This document shows positions 51,864 to 60,603 of a stretch of 64,000 nt of DNA, in pieces. Made by a program: the position numbers and the translations under genes. The notes under the pieces were generated by a model that searched no databases, was not told the DNA's origin, and saw only the letters and a list, made by a program, of their open reading frames with translations. This DNA is from G963662605 sp963667005. Lineage in GTDB: Bacteria; Bacteroidota; Ignavibacteria; Ignavibacteriales; Ignavibacteriaceae. The number at the start of each line of letters is the position of its first letter. Positions within the stretch are counted from its first letter, which is position 1. The stretch covers positions 930,001-994,000 of the forward strand of contig OY762937.1 in assembly GCA_963667005.1 (NCBI GenBank), written 5' to 3'.

Positions 51864-54044
51864 TTACTTCTCGGTAAGGGCCATCGAACCATCCCAATCG
51901 TCAGGAATGCCGTTCTTGGTGAAATAGGTAATTCTGCGAAGCATTTCTTTTGCTGCTTTATCATCGGGCATAAGTGTTAATGAACTCTGGAATTTTTCTT
52001 TCGCCGCGGCAAAATCCTTGGCGAGATATAATTCAAACCCCTTTTCGTAATGTGAGCAATAGTCAATGGTTTTTTGTGGAATGTCGTCACTCATGTAGCC
52101 GATGATGTTATACACTTTAACGGGCAGTGTTTTACCTTTTACTTTTATAATATCAAGAACGCGTGCACGGTACTTGCCGGGGGTCAGCATTTCATATGTT
52201 GATTGCGAAACCATAAAGTAGGTGCCGTATTGTTTGTTCGCGCTTTCAAGACGCGAGGCAAGGTTAACGGTATCACCGATGACGGTGTAATCAAAAACCT
52301 GTGAAGAACCCATGTTGCCAACAATAACGTTTCCGCTGTTAATACCGACACGGCATTTTAACTGAGGAATATCTTTTTCTTTCCAGACCACACATAATTC
52401 GTCAAGGCGTTTAAGCATTTTCATCCCGGTATCAACCGCTGCGTCGGCATGATGCGGTAGTGGAAGGGGTGCGCCGAATTCGGCAATAATACCATCGCCC
52501 AAAAATTTATCAATGATGCCACCGTTATCAAGAACGATGTCGGTCATCTCGGTCAAATATTCATTTAATAATGGGACCAGCTCGGTTGGCGGAAGTTTTT
52601 CCGAAATCGTTGTAAAGCCCTGAATGTCTGTGAAAATGACTGATAGAACTTTTTCTTCTCCACCGAGCTTCAGATTGTCCGGATGCTCAAGCAGGCTGTC
52701 TACAACTTTTTTAGGGACGTATTTTGAAAAAGCACCCTTAATAAATTTTTGATCTTTGGCGGCAATTACCTGAATAAGGACAAGCACCGAAGCAAAAACA
52801 ACCTGCACGCCGGCAACCGCGGTTACAACGGGGAATAACCGGAATGACAAGATCTCAGTATATGTAAAAACAATAAGTCCGATTGTAAGAAGAACATCGG
52901 CAAGATACAGATACAGATTATTTTTGGGGATGATCGATAGGAATATGAATAATGCGACAATCATTAATGATACAAATAACTGAAAGTTAGTTTCCTGCGT
53001 ATAAAATGTATTTGTCAGATAGGCGTTCATTAATGCAGCATGAATAGCAACAAGCGGGACACCCTTTTCCACAGTTGTGTTGCCGAGATCGGAAATGCCT
53101 GTCGAAACGTCACCGACAAACACAAAGTTACCTGAAAAGTATTCACTCAGTTCATTTGAATATTTTTCTTCGTTGTTCTTCGCATTAAAGTTTTGTGCTT
53201 CAATCATCTTGGGAATTTTTTCCCAGGTTACAGGATAAGGAATATAAACTTTACCGTTATCATCAATGGGGATGTGCATTTCTTTTTCGAGCATGCCGGA
53301 TGCAGGAATTGTAAGATATTTGCCCCATTCAATTTTAATATTCTCAAACGGAATGCGGTTGTAATCCAGGAACATCTGTAATGTTGGAGTAGGGAAGTAG
53401 AGCGAGTCTACTTTTATAACAAGAGCAAAGTGTCTGTGGGTGCCGTCGGCGTCGGGCAATGAAGATATATGTCCGCTTTTAAAAGAACTTTTTGCGAAAG
53501 GATCGAATTGGGGCAGGCAGTTGGCTGCGTAGTAAGGTTCGCCGGAGCCGGAGGTGGTTATGGGTTTCGCGTATTCATTTTTTAAGCGCGTGAAAAATTC
53601 ACCTTCTTCCCATTTGAACTTCTTTGGCTCAGTTCCCAGTGCAAAGGCACCCGGTAAATAAACAACGCCCAGATTTTTAATAGACTGTGCAAAAACAGAA
53701 TCTTCGAAGGCGTTGCCCGGATGCGCAAAGATCAAGTCGTACATAACGCTTTCAGGCTGGAACTTCGCGAGATTAGTATTCATCTCGGCGAGCATCCTTC
53801 TGCTGAGCACGTTACTTTTTAATGCGGCGTAGGTTTTATCGGAAATGGTGAGATATACAATACGGTCGCTGACGGGAACGCCCTTCCCATGCTCCATTGC
53901 GTATTTATAAAAGATATCTGTCGCCTGATAGTCAAGCGTGTTCCAGGGGACACGTATACATAAGGCGATGGCGAAAAGAAGAATTACAAAGACTGCTTCG
54001 ATCAGGACAAGTGATCGAACGACCTTTTTACTTCTTAACTTCAA
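51864..54044 (-). CDS. CHASE2-domain class III adenylate cyclase
   Basis: A 726-residue membrane receptor cyclase. One helix (residues 12-31) precedes an extracytoplasmic CHASE2 domain (about 35-345, with FVGDVSTGISDLGNT). Three helices follow (about 354-430), then the cyclase domain (about 465-640) and a short TPR-like tail (660-705). Catalytic residues are complete: metal-binding Asp473 (FTDIQGFT) and Asp517 (LGDGIIAEF), adenine-selecting Lys513 and Asp591, and Asn594/Arg598 (DTVNLASRLE). It should make cAMP. The start is TTG at 54044 with AAGGAA upstream, overlapping the DUF4384 gene by 17 bases. CHASE2 probably senses a periplasmic cue, perhaps through its coupled partners. Confidence 0.95.
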   Translation of the reverse strand: MKLRSKKVVRSLVLIEAVFVILLFAIALCIRVPWNTLDYQATDIFYKYAMEHGKGVPVSDRIVYLTISDKTYAALKSNVLSRRMLAEMNTNLAKFQPESVMYDLIFAHPGNAFEDSVFAQSIKNLGVVYLPGAFALGTEPKKFKWEEGEFFTRLKNEYAKPITTSGSGEPYYAANCLPQFDPFAKSSFKSGHISSLPDADGTHRHFALVIKVDSLYFPTPTLQMFLDYNRIPFENIKIEWGKYLTIPASGMLEKEMHIPIDDNGKVYIPYPVTWEKIPKMIEAQNFNAKNNEEKYSNELSEYFSGNFVFVGDVSTGISDLGNTTVEKGVPLVAIHAALMNAYLTNTFYTQETNFQLFVSLMIVALFIFLSIIPKNNLYLYLADVLLTIGLIVFTYTEILSFRLFPVVTAVAGVQVVFASVLVLIQVIAAKDQKFIKGAFSKYVPKKVVDSLLEHPDNLKLGGEEKVLSVIFTDIQGFTTISEKLPPTELVPLLNEYLTEMTDIVLDNGGIIDKFLGDGIIAEFGAPLPLPHHADAAVDTGMKMLKRLDELCVVWKEKDIPQLKCRVGINSGNVIVGNMGSSQVFDYTVIGDTVNLASRLESANKQYGTYFMVSQSTYEMLTPGKYRARVLDIIKVKGKTLPVKVYNIIGYMSDDIPQKTIDYCSHYEKGFELYLAKDFAAAKEKFQSSLTLMPDDKAAKEMLRRITYFTKNGIPDDWDGSMALTEK

Positions 54045-54627
54045 TATCGTATTTCCTTATAAGCTTACCCTCGGCGGAAAATGCCGGAAGCTGTGCAATA
54101 ACATCCGCGTTAACTCCGCGCACGTTACCCGCGATGGTTATCGGTTTGCCGGAATTGTCTTTGATACCGGATTGTGTTTTTCCGACGATTGATTTTTCAA
54201 CCGCAGCCCACTGGGTATTGGTTACAGTTTGCTTGCTCTTAAACAGATTTTCAATTTCTTTAACCGGAGCCTTATCGCATATAACCATGATACTCATCTT
54301 CGGTGAGAGATCATCTGTTTTATACGATTCAGATTCGGAAGGCAGGACCATTAACTTGTCCTTCTCCACAAGAAATTTCTTTGAAGTGTTGAGCAGGCTG
54401 ACCTCTTTGTCGTCTACACACAAGACATACACGTATGATTTTTGCAGAGGTTGAACATAAATGCTCAGCTCATCTCCCGTTTTCACGCGGTCACGAAGTT
54501 TAAGTGTGGATGTTCTGTTTCCTGCTTTATCAACAATACCGACTTTCACTTTCGTTAAATTGTCTTGGGCAAACACCATGCTGGAGGTGATGATGAATAA
54601 AATGAAAATTCGTATTACATTCTTCAT
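54028..54627 (-). CDS. Secreted DUF4384-like protein upstream of the cyclase
   Basis: A 199-residue product from the ATG at 54627, which has CAAGG six bases upstream; the 41 codons before it are probably not coding. A signal peptide (RIFILFIITSSMVFAQ) precedes a domain with STLKLRDRVKTGDELSIYVQPLQKSYVYVLCVDDKEVSLL, the LKxGDxLxIxV...YVYV pattern of DUF4384 proteins, which are often found with CHASE2 or caspase-like sensors. The end reads FSAEGKLIRKYDIEVKK. Its stop lies inside the start of the cyclase gene (17-base overlap), so the pair is coupled. A role as periplasmic partner of CHASE2 is inference. Confidence 0.78.
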   Translation of the reverse strand: MKNVIRIFILFIITSSMVFAQDNLTKVKVGIVDKAGNRTSTLKLRDRVKTGDELSIYVQPLQKSYVYVLCVDDKEVSLLNTSKKFLVEKDKLMVLPSESESYKTDDLSPKMSIMVICDKAPVKEIENLFKSKQTVTNTQWAAVEKSIVGKTQSGIKDNSGKPITIAGNVRGVNADVIAQLPAFSAEGKLIRKYDIEVKK

Positions 54628-54843
54628 TGTTAGCCTTGTAAAAAAGTTAAACATCACTTTCATATCCTGTCGAAATCGGTCGAACGGCTCCCTATAACAT
54701 ACAGAACACAAACCGAGAAAACAATATATATGGTGTAATTTTGCGCACACATTCCCGGGCGAATGTCCGGCATCAAATCTTTCTACTGTTGAATATTTTC
54801 AGGGAAAAATGTAAGTTTCCTAAACATTTATTTCGGACTCATC

Positions 54844-55746
54844 ATGAACAGAAGAGATTTCCTCGTTGGAACTGCTGCGCTTTCTGCGTTCACAGCATTT
54901 GGTAAATACGGAAGATTGCTTGGTAATGTTACTTCTCCCTCGTACGACCTCGTTGCCGTTAAAGGCTCCTCGCCCGCCGCGATGCTCGAGCATGGATTAA
55001 ATGCCATGGGCGGTATTAAAGCTTTTGTTAAGAAAAATCAAACAGTTGTTATTAAACCCAACATCGGATGGGATACTGCTCCGGAGCGGGCAGCGAATAC
55101 AAATCCCGAGCTGGTCGGCAGATTGGTGAAATTGTGTAAAGATGCCGGAGCCAAGGATGTGTATGTTTTCGATCATACATGCGACACCTGGTCGAAGTGT
55201 TACAAGAACAGTGGCATTGAGAGAGCGGTGAAAGATGCCGGTGGTAAAATCGCACCCGGCAACAGCGAATCGAATTATCATGAAGTCGAAATAAAAAACG
55301 GCAAGCGTTTGAAGAAAGCAAAGGTTCATGAACTTATTCTGGACTCTGCTGTATTTATCAATCTTCCTATATTAAAAAATCACGGCTCGACCCGCCTTTC
55401 CATCGGTATGAAAAACCTGATGGGTGTTGTTTGGGATAGAGGCTACTGGCACAAAAACGATCTGCACCAGTGCATAGCAGATTTCGGTACCTTCCGCAAA
55501 CCGGATTTAAATATTATTGACGCATACGCTGTGATGAAACAAAACGGGCCGCGCGGCGTTTCTCTTGATGATGTGACTATCATGAAATCAATGCTTATAT
55601 CAAAAGATATGGTGGCCGCTGATGCTGCCGCGACAAAATTGTTCGGTATGGAACCGGAAGATGTTTCATACTTAAATATTGCAGATGAAATGAAAGTCGG
55701 CAGAAAAGATATTAAGAATTTGAAGGTTCAGCGCATCTCGTTGTAA
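54844..55746 (+). CDS. DUF362-domain protein, Tat-exported
   Basis: A 300-residue protein with a twin-arginine-type leader (NRRDFLVGTAALSAFTAF). The DUF362 core follows: VVIKPNIGWDTAPERAANTNPELVGRLVKLCKDAGAKDVYVFDHTC, later INLPILKNHGSTRLSIGMKNLMGVVWDRGYWH, then PDLNIIDAYAVMKQNGPRGV. The conserved KPN, HTC/Cys and KNH residues are present. In DUF362 proteins these are thought to bind a metal or cofactor, but the reaction is unknown. It is six bases upstream of the polyferredoxin gene, and the pair probably works as one redox unit at the membrane/periplasm boundary. Confidence 0.9.
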   Translation: MNRRDFLVGTAALSAFTAFGKYGRLLGNVTSPSYDLVAVKGSSPAAMLEHGLNAMGGIKAFVKKNQTVVIKPNIGWDTAPERAANTNPELVGRLVKLCKDAGAKDVYVFDHTCDTWSKCYKNSGIERAVKDAGGKIAPGNSESNYHEVEIKNGKRLKKAKVHELILDSAVFINLPILKNHGSTRLSIGMKNLMGVVWDRGYWHKNDLHQCIADFGTFRKPDLNIIDAYAVMKQNGPRGVSLDDVTIMKSMLISKDMVAADAAATKLFGMEPEDVSYLNIADEMKVGRKDIKNLKVQRISL

Positions 55747-55752
55747 TACACT

Positions 55753-57300
55753 ATGGCTAAAAAAATTCGTGTAACATTCGAGATAGTTTTTCTTCTCGTC
55801 TTTTTGTCTGTATTTCTCGATTTGTGGAATTTTGTTCCTCCGCAATTAAAGCAGGTGCTGTTTTTCTTTCAGGTGATACCATCGCTGCTGCACGCATTTC
55901 ATGCAGATGCGGCAGCCGCAATCGGTTTCATTATTGTACTTGCCCTCACAATAATTTTCGGACGCGTTTATTGCTCAACCATTTGTCCCCTTGGAGCCAT
56001 GCAGGACATTGTTGTGTGGCTGCGCAAAAAATTCAAAAAGAAGCTGCGCTTTTCTGAAGCAAAAAATTACGCGTGGATGCGCTATACGGCAATGGCACTC
56101 GCTCTTGCCGGTGCACTGACCGGGTTTTCAATATTGCTCAACCTGCTTGATCCCTTCAGCGTTGCGGGAAAAATTACAAACACATTCTTCCGTCCGCTGG
56201 CGGCGTTGGCGAGTAACGGTGTATCCTCAATCTTGCAGCATTTCAAAATTTATACCGTCGCGCCGGTATCAGCTAAAGCGGTTCCTGTAGAAGCCTTCAT
56301 AATTCCTTCTATCCTCCTGATTTTGATTTTTGTTCTCGTGTTTTCGAAGGAAAGAATTTTCTGCAACACGCTTTGTCCTGTCGGCGGACTGCTTGGACTC
56401 ATCGCAAACAAATCACGTATGCACATTCAGATTGATAAAGCGGGATGCAGTTCATGCGGGGTATGCGAATGGAAATGCAAAGCCGGATGCATAGATACCA
56501 AAACAAAGAAAATTGACCGCGAAAGATGTGTAGTATGTTTCGACTGTATTGAGGCATGCTCACGCGGAGCAATACATTTCAAAAAAGAAGAGAAAATACA
56601 AGTTGTCGCAGTGGCGAATGACATACCCGAATCCAACTCTCGCCGTGTGTTTGTAGGCACGGTTGCAAGTGCATTGCTTCTTGGAGCAATGAATAATAAA
56701 CCGGATGATTCGCAGGATGATATGGTTCCCGCGAAATGTAAACCCCCGGTTTTTCCTCCCGGCGGCAGAACATTAGCAAGGTTTAATTCAATCTGTACCG
56801 GATGTCAATTATGTGTCGCGGCATGTCCTGCCTCGGTATTGCAGCCCGCGTTAAGTGATTACGGATTAACAGGAATCATGCAGCCGGTGCTCAACTATAA
56901 ATACAGCTTCTGCAATTTTGAATGCACCGTATGTTCCGAAGTTTGTCCCACCGGGGCACTTCAGCAGCTTACGCTTCAGGAAAAGAAAACCCTGCAATTG
57001 GGTAAAGCACATTTCAGAAAAAAAGACTGCATCGTAAAAACTCAGGGCACGGATTGCGGTGCCTGTTCCGAACACTGTCCGACGAAAGCTGTGCGCATGG
57101 TACCGTATAAAAACAATCTTCGCATTCCCGAAGTTGAGGACAAATACTGTATTGGGTGCGGCGCATGCGAATACGCTTGTCCTGTTCAGCCGCAAAAAGC
57201 AATATTTGTTAAAGGCAGTGCAGTCCATGGCAAAGCCGAACTGAACCAATCCAAAGACGCGAAAGTAAAACAGGCCGTGCCGGAAGAGTTTCCGTTCTAA
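55753..57300 (+). CDS. NapH-NapG-like polyferredoxin fusion
   Basis: A 515-residue redox protein. Residues 1-200 form a membrane part with helices and two CxxxCP motifs (CSTICPLG at 74-81, CNTLCPVG at 204-211), as in NapH/RdxA. Two 4Fe-4S motifs follow (Cys232-Cys246 and Cys259-Cys269). Residues 293-312 read ESNSRRVFVGTVASALLLGAM, a twin-arginine-like motif and hydrophobic stretch in the middle of the protein. After it come NapG-like ferredoxin motifs (Cys348-Cys358, Cys387-Cys398, Cys426-Cys442, Cys466-Cys476). It looks like NapH joined to NapG with the NapG Tat region kept. No napA nitrate reductase is nearby; the DUF362 gene is the only partner visible. Confidence 0.9.
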   Translation: MAKKIRVTFEIVFLLVFLSVFLDLWNFVPPQLKQVLFFFQVIPSLLHAFHADAAAAIGFIIVLALTIIFGRVYCSTICPLGAMQDIVVWLRKKFKKKLRFSEAKNYAWMRYTAMALALAGALTGFSILLNLLDPFSVAGKITNTFFRPLAALASNGVSSILQHFKIYTVAPVSAKAVPVEAFIIPSILLILIFVLVFSKERIFCNTLCPVGGLLGLIANKSRMHIQIDKAGCSSCGVCEWKCKAGCIDTKTKKIDRERCVVCFDCIEACSRGAIHFKKEEKIQVVAVANDIPESNSRRVFVGTVASALLLGAMNNKPDDSQDDMVPAKCKPPVFPPGGRTLARFNSICTGCQLCVAACPASVLQPALSDYGLTGIMQPVLNYKYSFCNFECTVCSEVCPTGALQQLTLQEKKTLQLGKAHFRKKDCIVKTQGTDCGACSEHCPTKAVRMVPYKNNLRIPEVEDKYCIGCGACEYACPVQPQKAIFVKGSAVHGKAELNQSKDAKVKQAVPEEFPF

Positions 57301-57303
57301 CGA

Positions 57304-57384
57304 ATGTTGAATTTTGAATTGTAAATGTTTAATGGGGACATGGTGCGAAGTTCGAAGTGCAAAGTGCTAAGTCTGAAGTGCAAA
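57304..57384. repeat. Low-complexity GAAGTGCAAAGT repeat, direct copy 1 (copy 2 at 59071)
   Basis: The stretch runs ATTTTGAATTGTAAATG, then GGTGCGAAGTTCGAAGTGCAAAGT, then a second GAAGTGCAAAGTT. A similar string starts three bases after the next gene, at 59071. The two copies thus bracket the cargo gene 57803-59068 in direct orientation. Confidence 0.65.
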
Positions 57385-57407
57385 GTTGGAGAGTGAAATA
57401 GCGCTCT

Positions 57408-57660
57408 TGTCATTCCGGGCTTGACCCGGAATCCATTTCCTTGTCATTCAGAGATCGACCCAAAATTTCTTGTGCGGCTCTTCTCGATACGCTTCGCACT
57501 CGAAGAGCCTTACATACTGCTTATAAATTTTAAAGGATTGTCCTGAAAGGACAAAATTTGCACCTGCCCGACTGCGTCATGCAGGCGGGTAACCGCGGGT
57601 GAGCGAAGCGAACCCGTGGAAAGGAACACAAAGCATGTCCGGCCCTGAAGCGGGTCGAAT
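57408..57660. repeat. REP-like and palindromic repeat cluster
   Basis: The 500-base gap before the cargo gene holds no gene but several palindromes. These are ATTCCGGG-CTTGA-CCCGGAAT (57412-57432), TGTCC-TGAAA-GGACA (57539-57553), the CCTGCCCGACTGCGTCATGC family element (57562-57590), and CCGCGGGT...AACCCGTGG (57593-57619). The last is like the CCACGGG...CCCGTGG element at 60630-60657. The final 100 bases before 57803 are AT-rich. Confidence 0.7.
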
Positions 57661-57802
57661 GGTCCATTTTTTCTTCATCTCTTGCTTGCGACGGTATCTC
57701 GTCTGAATATTTATAGGGGAGAACCACTATTTGTAGGGTACAACGCAACTATTTTTTCATTATATTATCTATGTATAAATTATCTAAGCACAGGAGGCTG
57801 TT

Positions 57803-59068
57803 GTGAACACTAGATTTAACCCGTTTGTACTTTTCATATTATCAATTATCACTATTCTTAGCTCGACGAGTGGAAATGCGCAGAACCTAAGCGCTGTAGT
57901 TTGGTCTAAGATGGGTTTATATGCTACTGCGGTTAGCGATTCGACATATATAACTAGTGTTGGCGATAAGGGTACTGTTATTCGGGCGCAACCGTTTGGT
58001 ATTATTACTGAGAAGATTAATAGTGGTGTTAATACTCTATTGCGGGGTATATGTTATTGTCCGCCGCTAAATTCGAGCACCAATGGGTATATAGTTGGGG
58101 ATAGTGGCACTATTCTTAAAAGTACGAATAATGGGGCAGCCTGGCACTCATTAAATAGCGGTACAAATCTAGATTTGTATGGCTTGATCGGCCTTGATTC
58201 AAATAGAGTATGGGTTGTTGCCGATAGTGGATATATTTTAAATACAAGCGATGGAGGAAATTCATGGATATATCAGCAAACTGGGGTAAAAGCCACCCTT
58301 CATTCAATTTGCTACAACACAAACAACAATGTACTGTTAGCCGTTGGTGATAGTGGAACGGTAATAACTAGTCTCGATGGTGTTAATTGGACAAAAGAAA
58401 CCGTGCCGACACATGCGAATCTACTTAGTGTGGTACGAGCCGGGAATAATTTTATAGCGGTTGGTGATTCCGGAACAATATTATTGTCTCAGGATTTACG
58501 ATTAGGTTGGACAATTCTTGAAAGTGGGACAAAGAAAACGCTGAGATGTATCACGGCAAAAGATTTGGATGTTTCTATATGGGGAGACAACATCATACTT
58601 ACTTGTTTTACGAATGTGAAATTTGTATTTACTACACTTGCGACATTCGAAGGCATCAGTTTTTTAGGGGCGGCGAATATAATTGCGTATCATCAACTTT
58701 TTCATTTTGCGGTAAGAATAGATGGTGTATTATCATACATAACAAGCCCTAATCTCGTGCAAAATGAAAATGGAATTAAAAGGGAGTTTAAGCTATTTGC
58801 AAACTATCCTAACCCGTTTAATCCGACCACGAACATTAGTTTTCAAATTCCGTCTGCGGCACATGTAGCGCTTGATCTGTTTTCAATCAACGGCGAGAAG
58901 ATTACTTCGCTGGTGAATGAACAATTGCAAAGCGGCAGCTATACGCAGCAGATAAATGCCGAAGCGCTGCATCTGGCATCGGGGACATATCTGTGCAGAA
59001 TGCTTGCGGTTGATGAACTGACGGGCAAAACATTTACACAGACTCAGAAACTTGTACTGATGAAATAA
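57803..59068 (+). CDS. T9SS cargo protein with YCF48-like propeller
   Basis: A 421-residue secreted protein. The start is GTG at 57803 with an unusually strong CAGGAGG five bases upstream. The signal peptide ends in GNAQ. Repeats with VGDSGTILKSTNNGAAWHSLNSG, VADSGYILNTSDGGNSW, VGDSGTVITSLDGVNW and VGDSGTILLSQD form a YCF48/BNR-type propeller (about residues 45-240). A poorly conserved segment at 240-320 looks degraded or divergent. The end is a T9SS domain (LFANYPNPFNPTTNISFQI, LDLFSINGEKITSL, LASGTYLCRML, QKLVLMK). It resembles the C-terminal halves of the paralogues at 37.7 and 40.4 kb. Role unknown. Confidence 0.87.
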   Translation: MNTRFNPFVLFILSIITILSSTSGNAQNLSAVVWSKMGLYATAVSDSTYITSVGDKGTVIRAQPFGIITEKINSGVNTLLRGICYCPPLNSSTNGYIVGDSGTILKSTNNGAAWHSLNSGTNLDLYGLIGLDSNRVWVVADSGYILNTSDGGNSWIYQQTGVKATLHSICYNTNNNVLLAVGDSGTVITSLDGVNWTKETVPTHANLLSVVRAGNNFIAVGDSGTILLSQDLRLGWTILESGTKKTLRCITAKDLDVSIWGDNIILTCFTNVKFVFTTLATFEGISFLGAANIIAYHQLFHFAVRIDGVLSYITSPNLVQNENGIKREFKLFANYPNPFNPTTNISFQIPSAAHVALDLFSINGEKITSLVNEQLQSGSYTQQINAEALHLASGTYLCRMLAVDELTGKTFTQTQKLVLMK

Positions 59069-59070
59069 AT

Positions 59071-59125
59071 TTTGAGTTGTGAATGGTGAGTGGTCAATGG
59101 TGCGTAGTTCGAAGTGCAAAGTCCG
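59071..59125. repeat. GAAGTGCAAAGT repeat, direct copy 2
   Basis: ATTTTGAGTTGTGAATGG followed by AATGGTGCGTAGTTCGAAGTGCAAAGT matches the copy at 57304-57384 and begins three bases after the cargo gene's stop. Confidence 0.65.
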
Positions 59126-59131
59126 ATGTCG

Positions 59132-59204
59132 AGGTGTTTTCGACCCGCCAGACTGGCGTCGTCGGGCTGGTACTTCCGTCTCCGACGGACACTCGAACAC
59201 CTTC
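59132..59204. repeat. Repeat with TCGACCCGCCAGA...GGGCTGGTACT core, copy 1
   Basis: The ends AGGTGTT and AACACCT are inverted. Inside lie CGACCCGCCAGACTGG, GTCGGGCTGGTACT and CCGTCTCCGACGG. The reverse complement of 60852-60943 shows the same ordered blocks, so two inverted copies flank the aminotransferase gene. Confidence 0.8.
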
Positions 59205-59234
59205 TTGTATTTAAAACTTTCCTAAGTTCTAATT

Positions 59235-59358
59235 GTCCCGAAGGGACAGCATTTGGATAACCCCCGGTGCAACCGGGAGTGACACCTACCCAGCCACACT
59301 CGACCCCGAAGCGGGTCGAATTAAAGTAACTTAGCGTTCTTTGCGTCCTTCGCGGTTA
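59235..59358. repeat. REP-like hairpins and AACCGC-family sequence
   Basis: TGTCCCGAAGGGACA at about 59237-59251, then CCCGGTGCAACCGGG at about 59264-59278, then GACCCCGAAGCGGGTC. These follow the same hairpin order as the transposase-linked repeats (XXTCCCGAAGGGAXX, then a GCA-loop hairpin). The end (59326-59358) carries TTAGCGTTCTTTGCG, related to the inverted repeat at 42821-42909, and reaches the aminotransferase stop. Confidence 0.65.
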
Positions 59359-60480
59359 ATTCTTCAGGATTGATACGGCGTTATCTATTTCATCTACTGT
59401 GTTATAGAAGTGCGGGGAGAAGCGGATGATGCCTTCGCGCAGGGAGCAGGTGATATTCGCTTTTGTCAGCTTCTCAAATATCTGCTTCGCGTTTTCGTGG
59501 GGGAATGACACGATTCCTGATAAATATTTTCTATCAACTCCGGTAAGGATTGGTTTATATCCAGCCTCCTGCAATCTTTGTATGAAATACTCGCTGTTAT
59601 CAAGAACGATGCGCTCCCGTTCAACCGCGGGGATTTGTCCCATAACACCCAATGATGCGGTAAACGCCGCCAATGCTATATTGTTCATAGTGCCGGTCTG
59701 CAATGCCGTCGCGTCTTTTTTTAATGAAAGTTCAAAATTGAGCAAGTCCCAAGCGTTGTTAACCGAAAGCCAGCCGGTATACGCGGGTTTCAGCCGTTCC
59801 TGCAATTCGGCGGTGAGATAAATAAACGCAAGTCCCGGTTCACTCATTAGCCACTTTTGCGTACCGCATGAAACATAATCAATATAACACTTTTTCACAT
59901 CAAGCTGCAAAGCGCCGAGTCCCTGTATTGCATCAACGCAAAAAATAATATCATGAGCGCGGCAGTATTCGCCGAGCATTTGCATATCGGCGCGGTAGCC
60001 GGTAAGGAACTGCACAAAGCTTATAGATATAAGTTTAGTCGCCGGGGTGACAGCGGCAATAATATCTTCCGTGGAAACGATACCGTCGTGAGCCTTAACA
60101 AATTGTATGTTTACGCCCTGACTTTTCAGATTCAGAAACGGATATACATTTGAAGGGAATTCAATAGAATTAAGAATAATTTCATCTCCGTGTTTCCATT
60201 GCAGTCCCTGCGCGAGAATGTTGAGCCCGGTAGAAGTATTCTCGGCAAACGCGATGCGGTCGCTGTCGGCATTGATGAGCTCTGCGGTTTTGCTTCGTGC
60301 TTCGGCGAACGTCCGGAGTATCTTGTTAAAATCATCAATCGCACCCGTACTGCGCATAGCAAGATGTTCCTGCATCGCATTAATAACGGGAGTCGAAAGC
60401 GGACTTACGGCGGCGTGATTAAAATATACAGCCCCTGATTCTAAATAGGGGAATAACAAACGGATTTCTGAGATAGTCAT
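59356..60480 (-). CDS. Class V aminotransferase (cysteine desulfurase-like fold)
   Basis: A 374-residue PLP enzyme. VYFNHAAVSPLSTPVINAMQ opens the chain, and FAENTSTGLNILAQGLQWKHGDEIIL and NSIEFPSNVYPFL follow. The cofactor region is FCVDAIQGLGALQLDV with the PLP-binding Asp, and the Schiff-base lysine is in SCGTQKWLMSEPGLAFIYL. No conserved active-site cysteine loop of IscS/SufS type is evident. Isopenicillin-N-epimerase-like or other group V enzymes are therefore better matches than a true desulfurase. It stands alone, flanked on both sides by inverted copies of one repeat. The substrate is unknown. Confidence 0.9.
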   Translation of the reverse strand: MTISEIRLLFPYLESGAVYFNHAAVSPLSTPVINAMQEHLAMRSTGAIDDFNKILRTFAEARSKTAELINADSDRIAFAENTSTGLNILAQGLQWKHGDEIILNSIEFPSNVYPFLNLKSQGVNIQFVKAHDGIVSTEDIIAAVTPATKLISISFVQFLTGYRADMQMLGEYCRAHDIIFCVDAIQGLGALQLDVKKCYIDYVSCGTQKWLMSEPGLAFIYLTAELQERLKPAYTGWLSVNNAWDLLNFELSLKKDATALQTGTMNNIALAAFTASLGVMGQIPAVERERIVLDNSEYFIQRLQEAGYKPILTGVDRKYLSGIVSFPHENAKQIFEKLTKANITCSLREGIIRFSPHFYNTVDEIDNAVSILKN

Positions 60481-60603
60481 AAATATTTTTCAAAAATAAT
60501 GTGTAATATAACACGATTACGAGTTTAAGTAACTTTTGAAAAGATGATTCGTGAAAATCAGTGTCTGCACGGCGAACAGGTTTTTATAGTTGTCGATGTC
60601 TGA

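Noticed and set aside
51857..51964. Longer N-terminus for the YidD-like protein
   Set aside because: It lies wholly within the cyclase coding sequence and would place 36 non-hydrophobic residues ahead of an obvious signal peptide.
59356..60480. Cysteine desulfurase (IscS/SufS)
   Set aside because: The PLP lysine region fits class V, but no conserved catalytic-cysteine loop is evident and no isc/suf genes are near.
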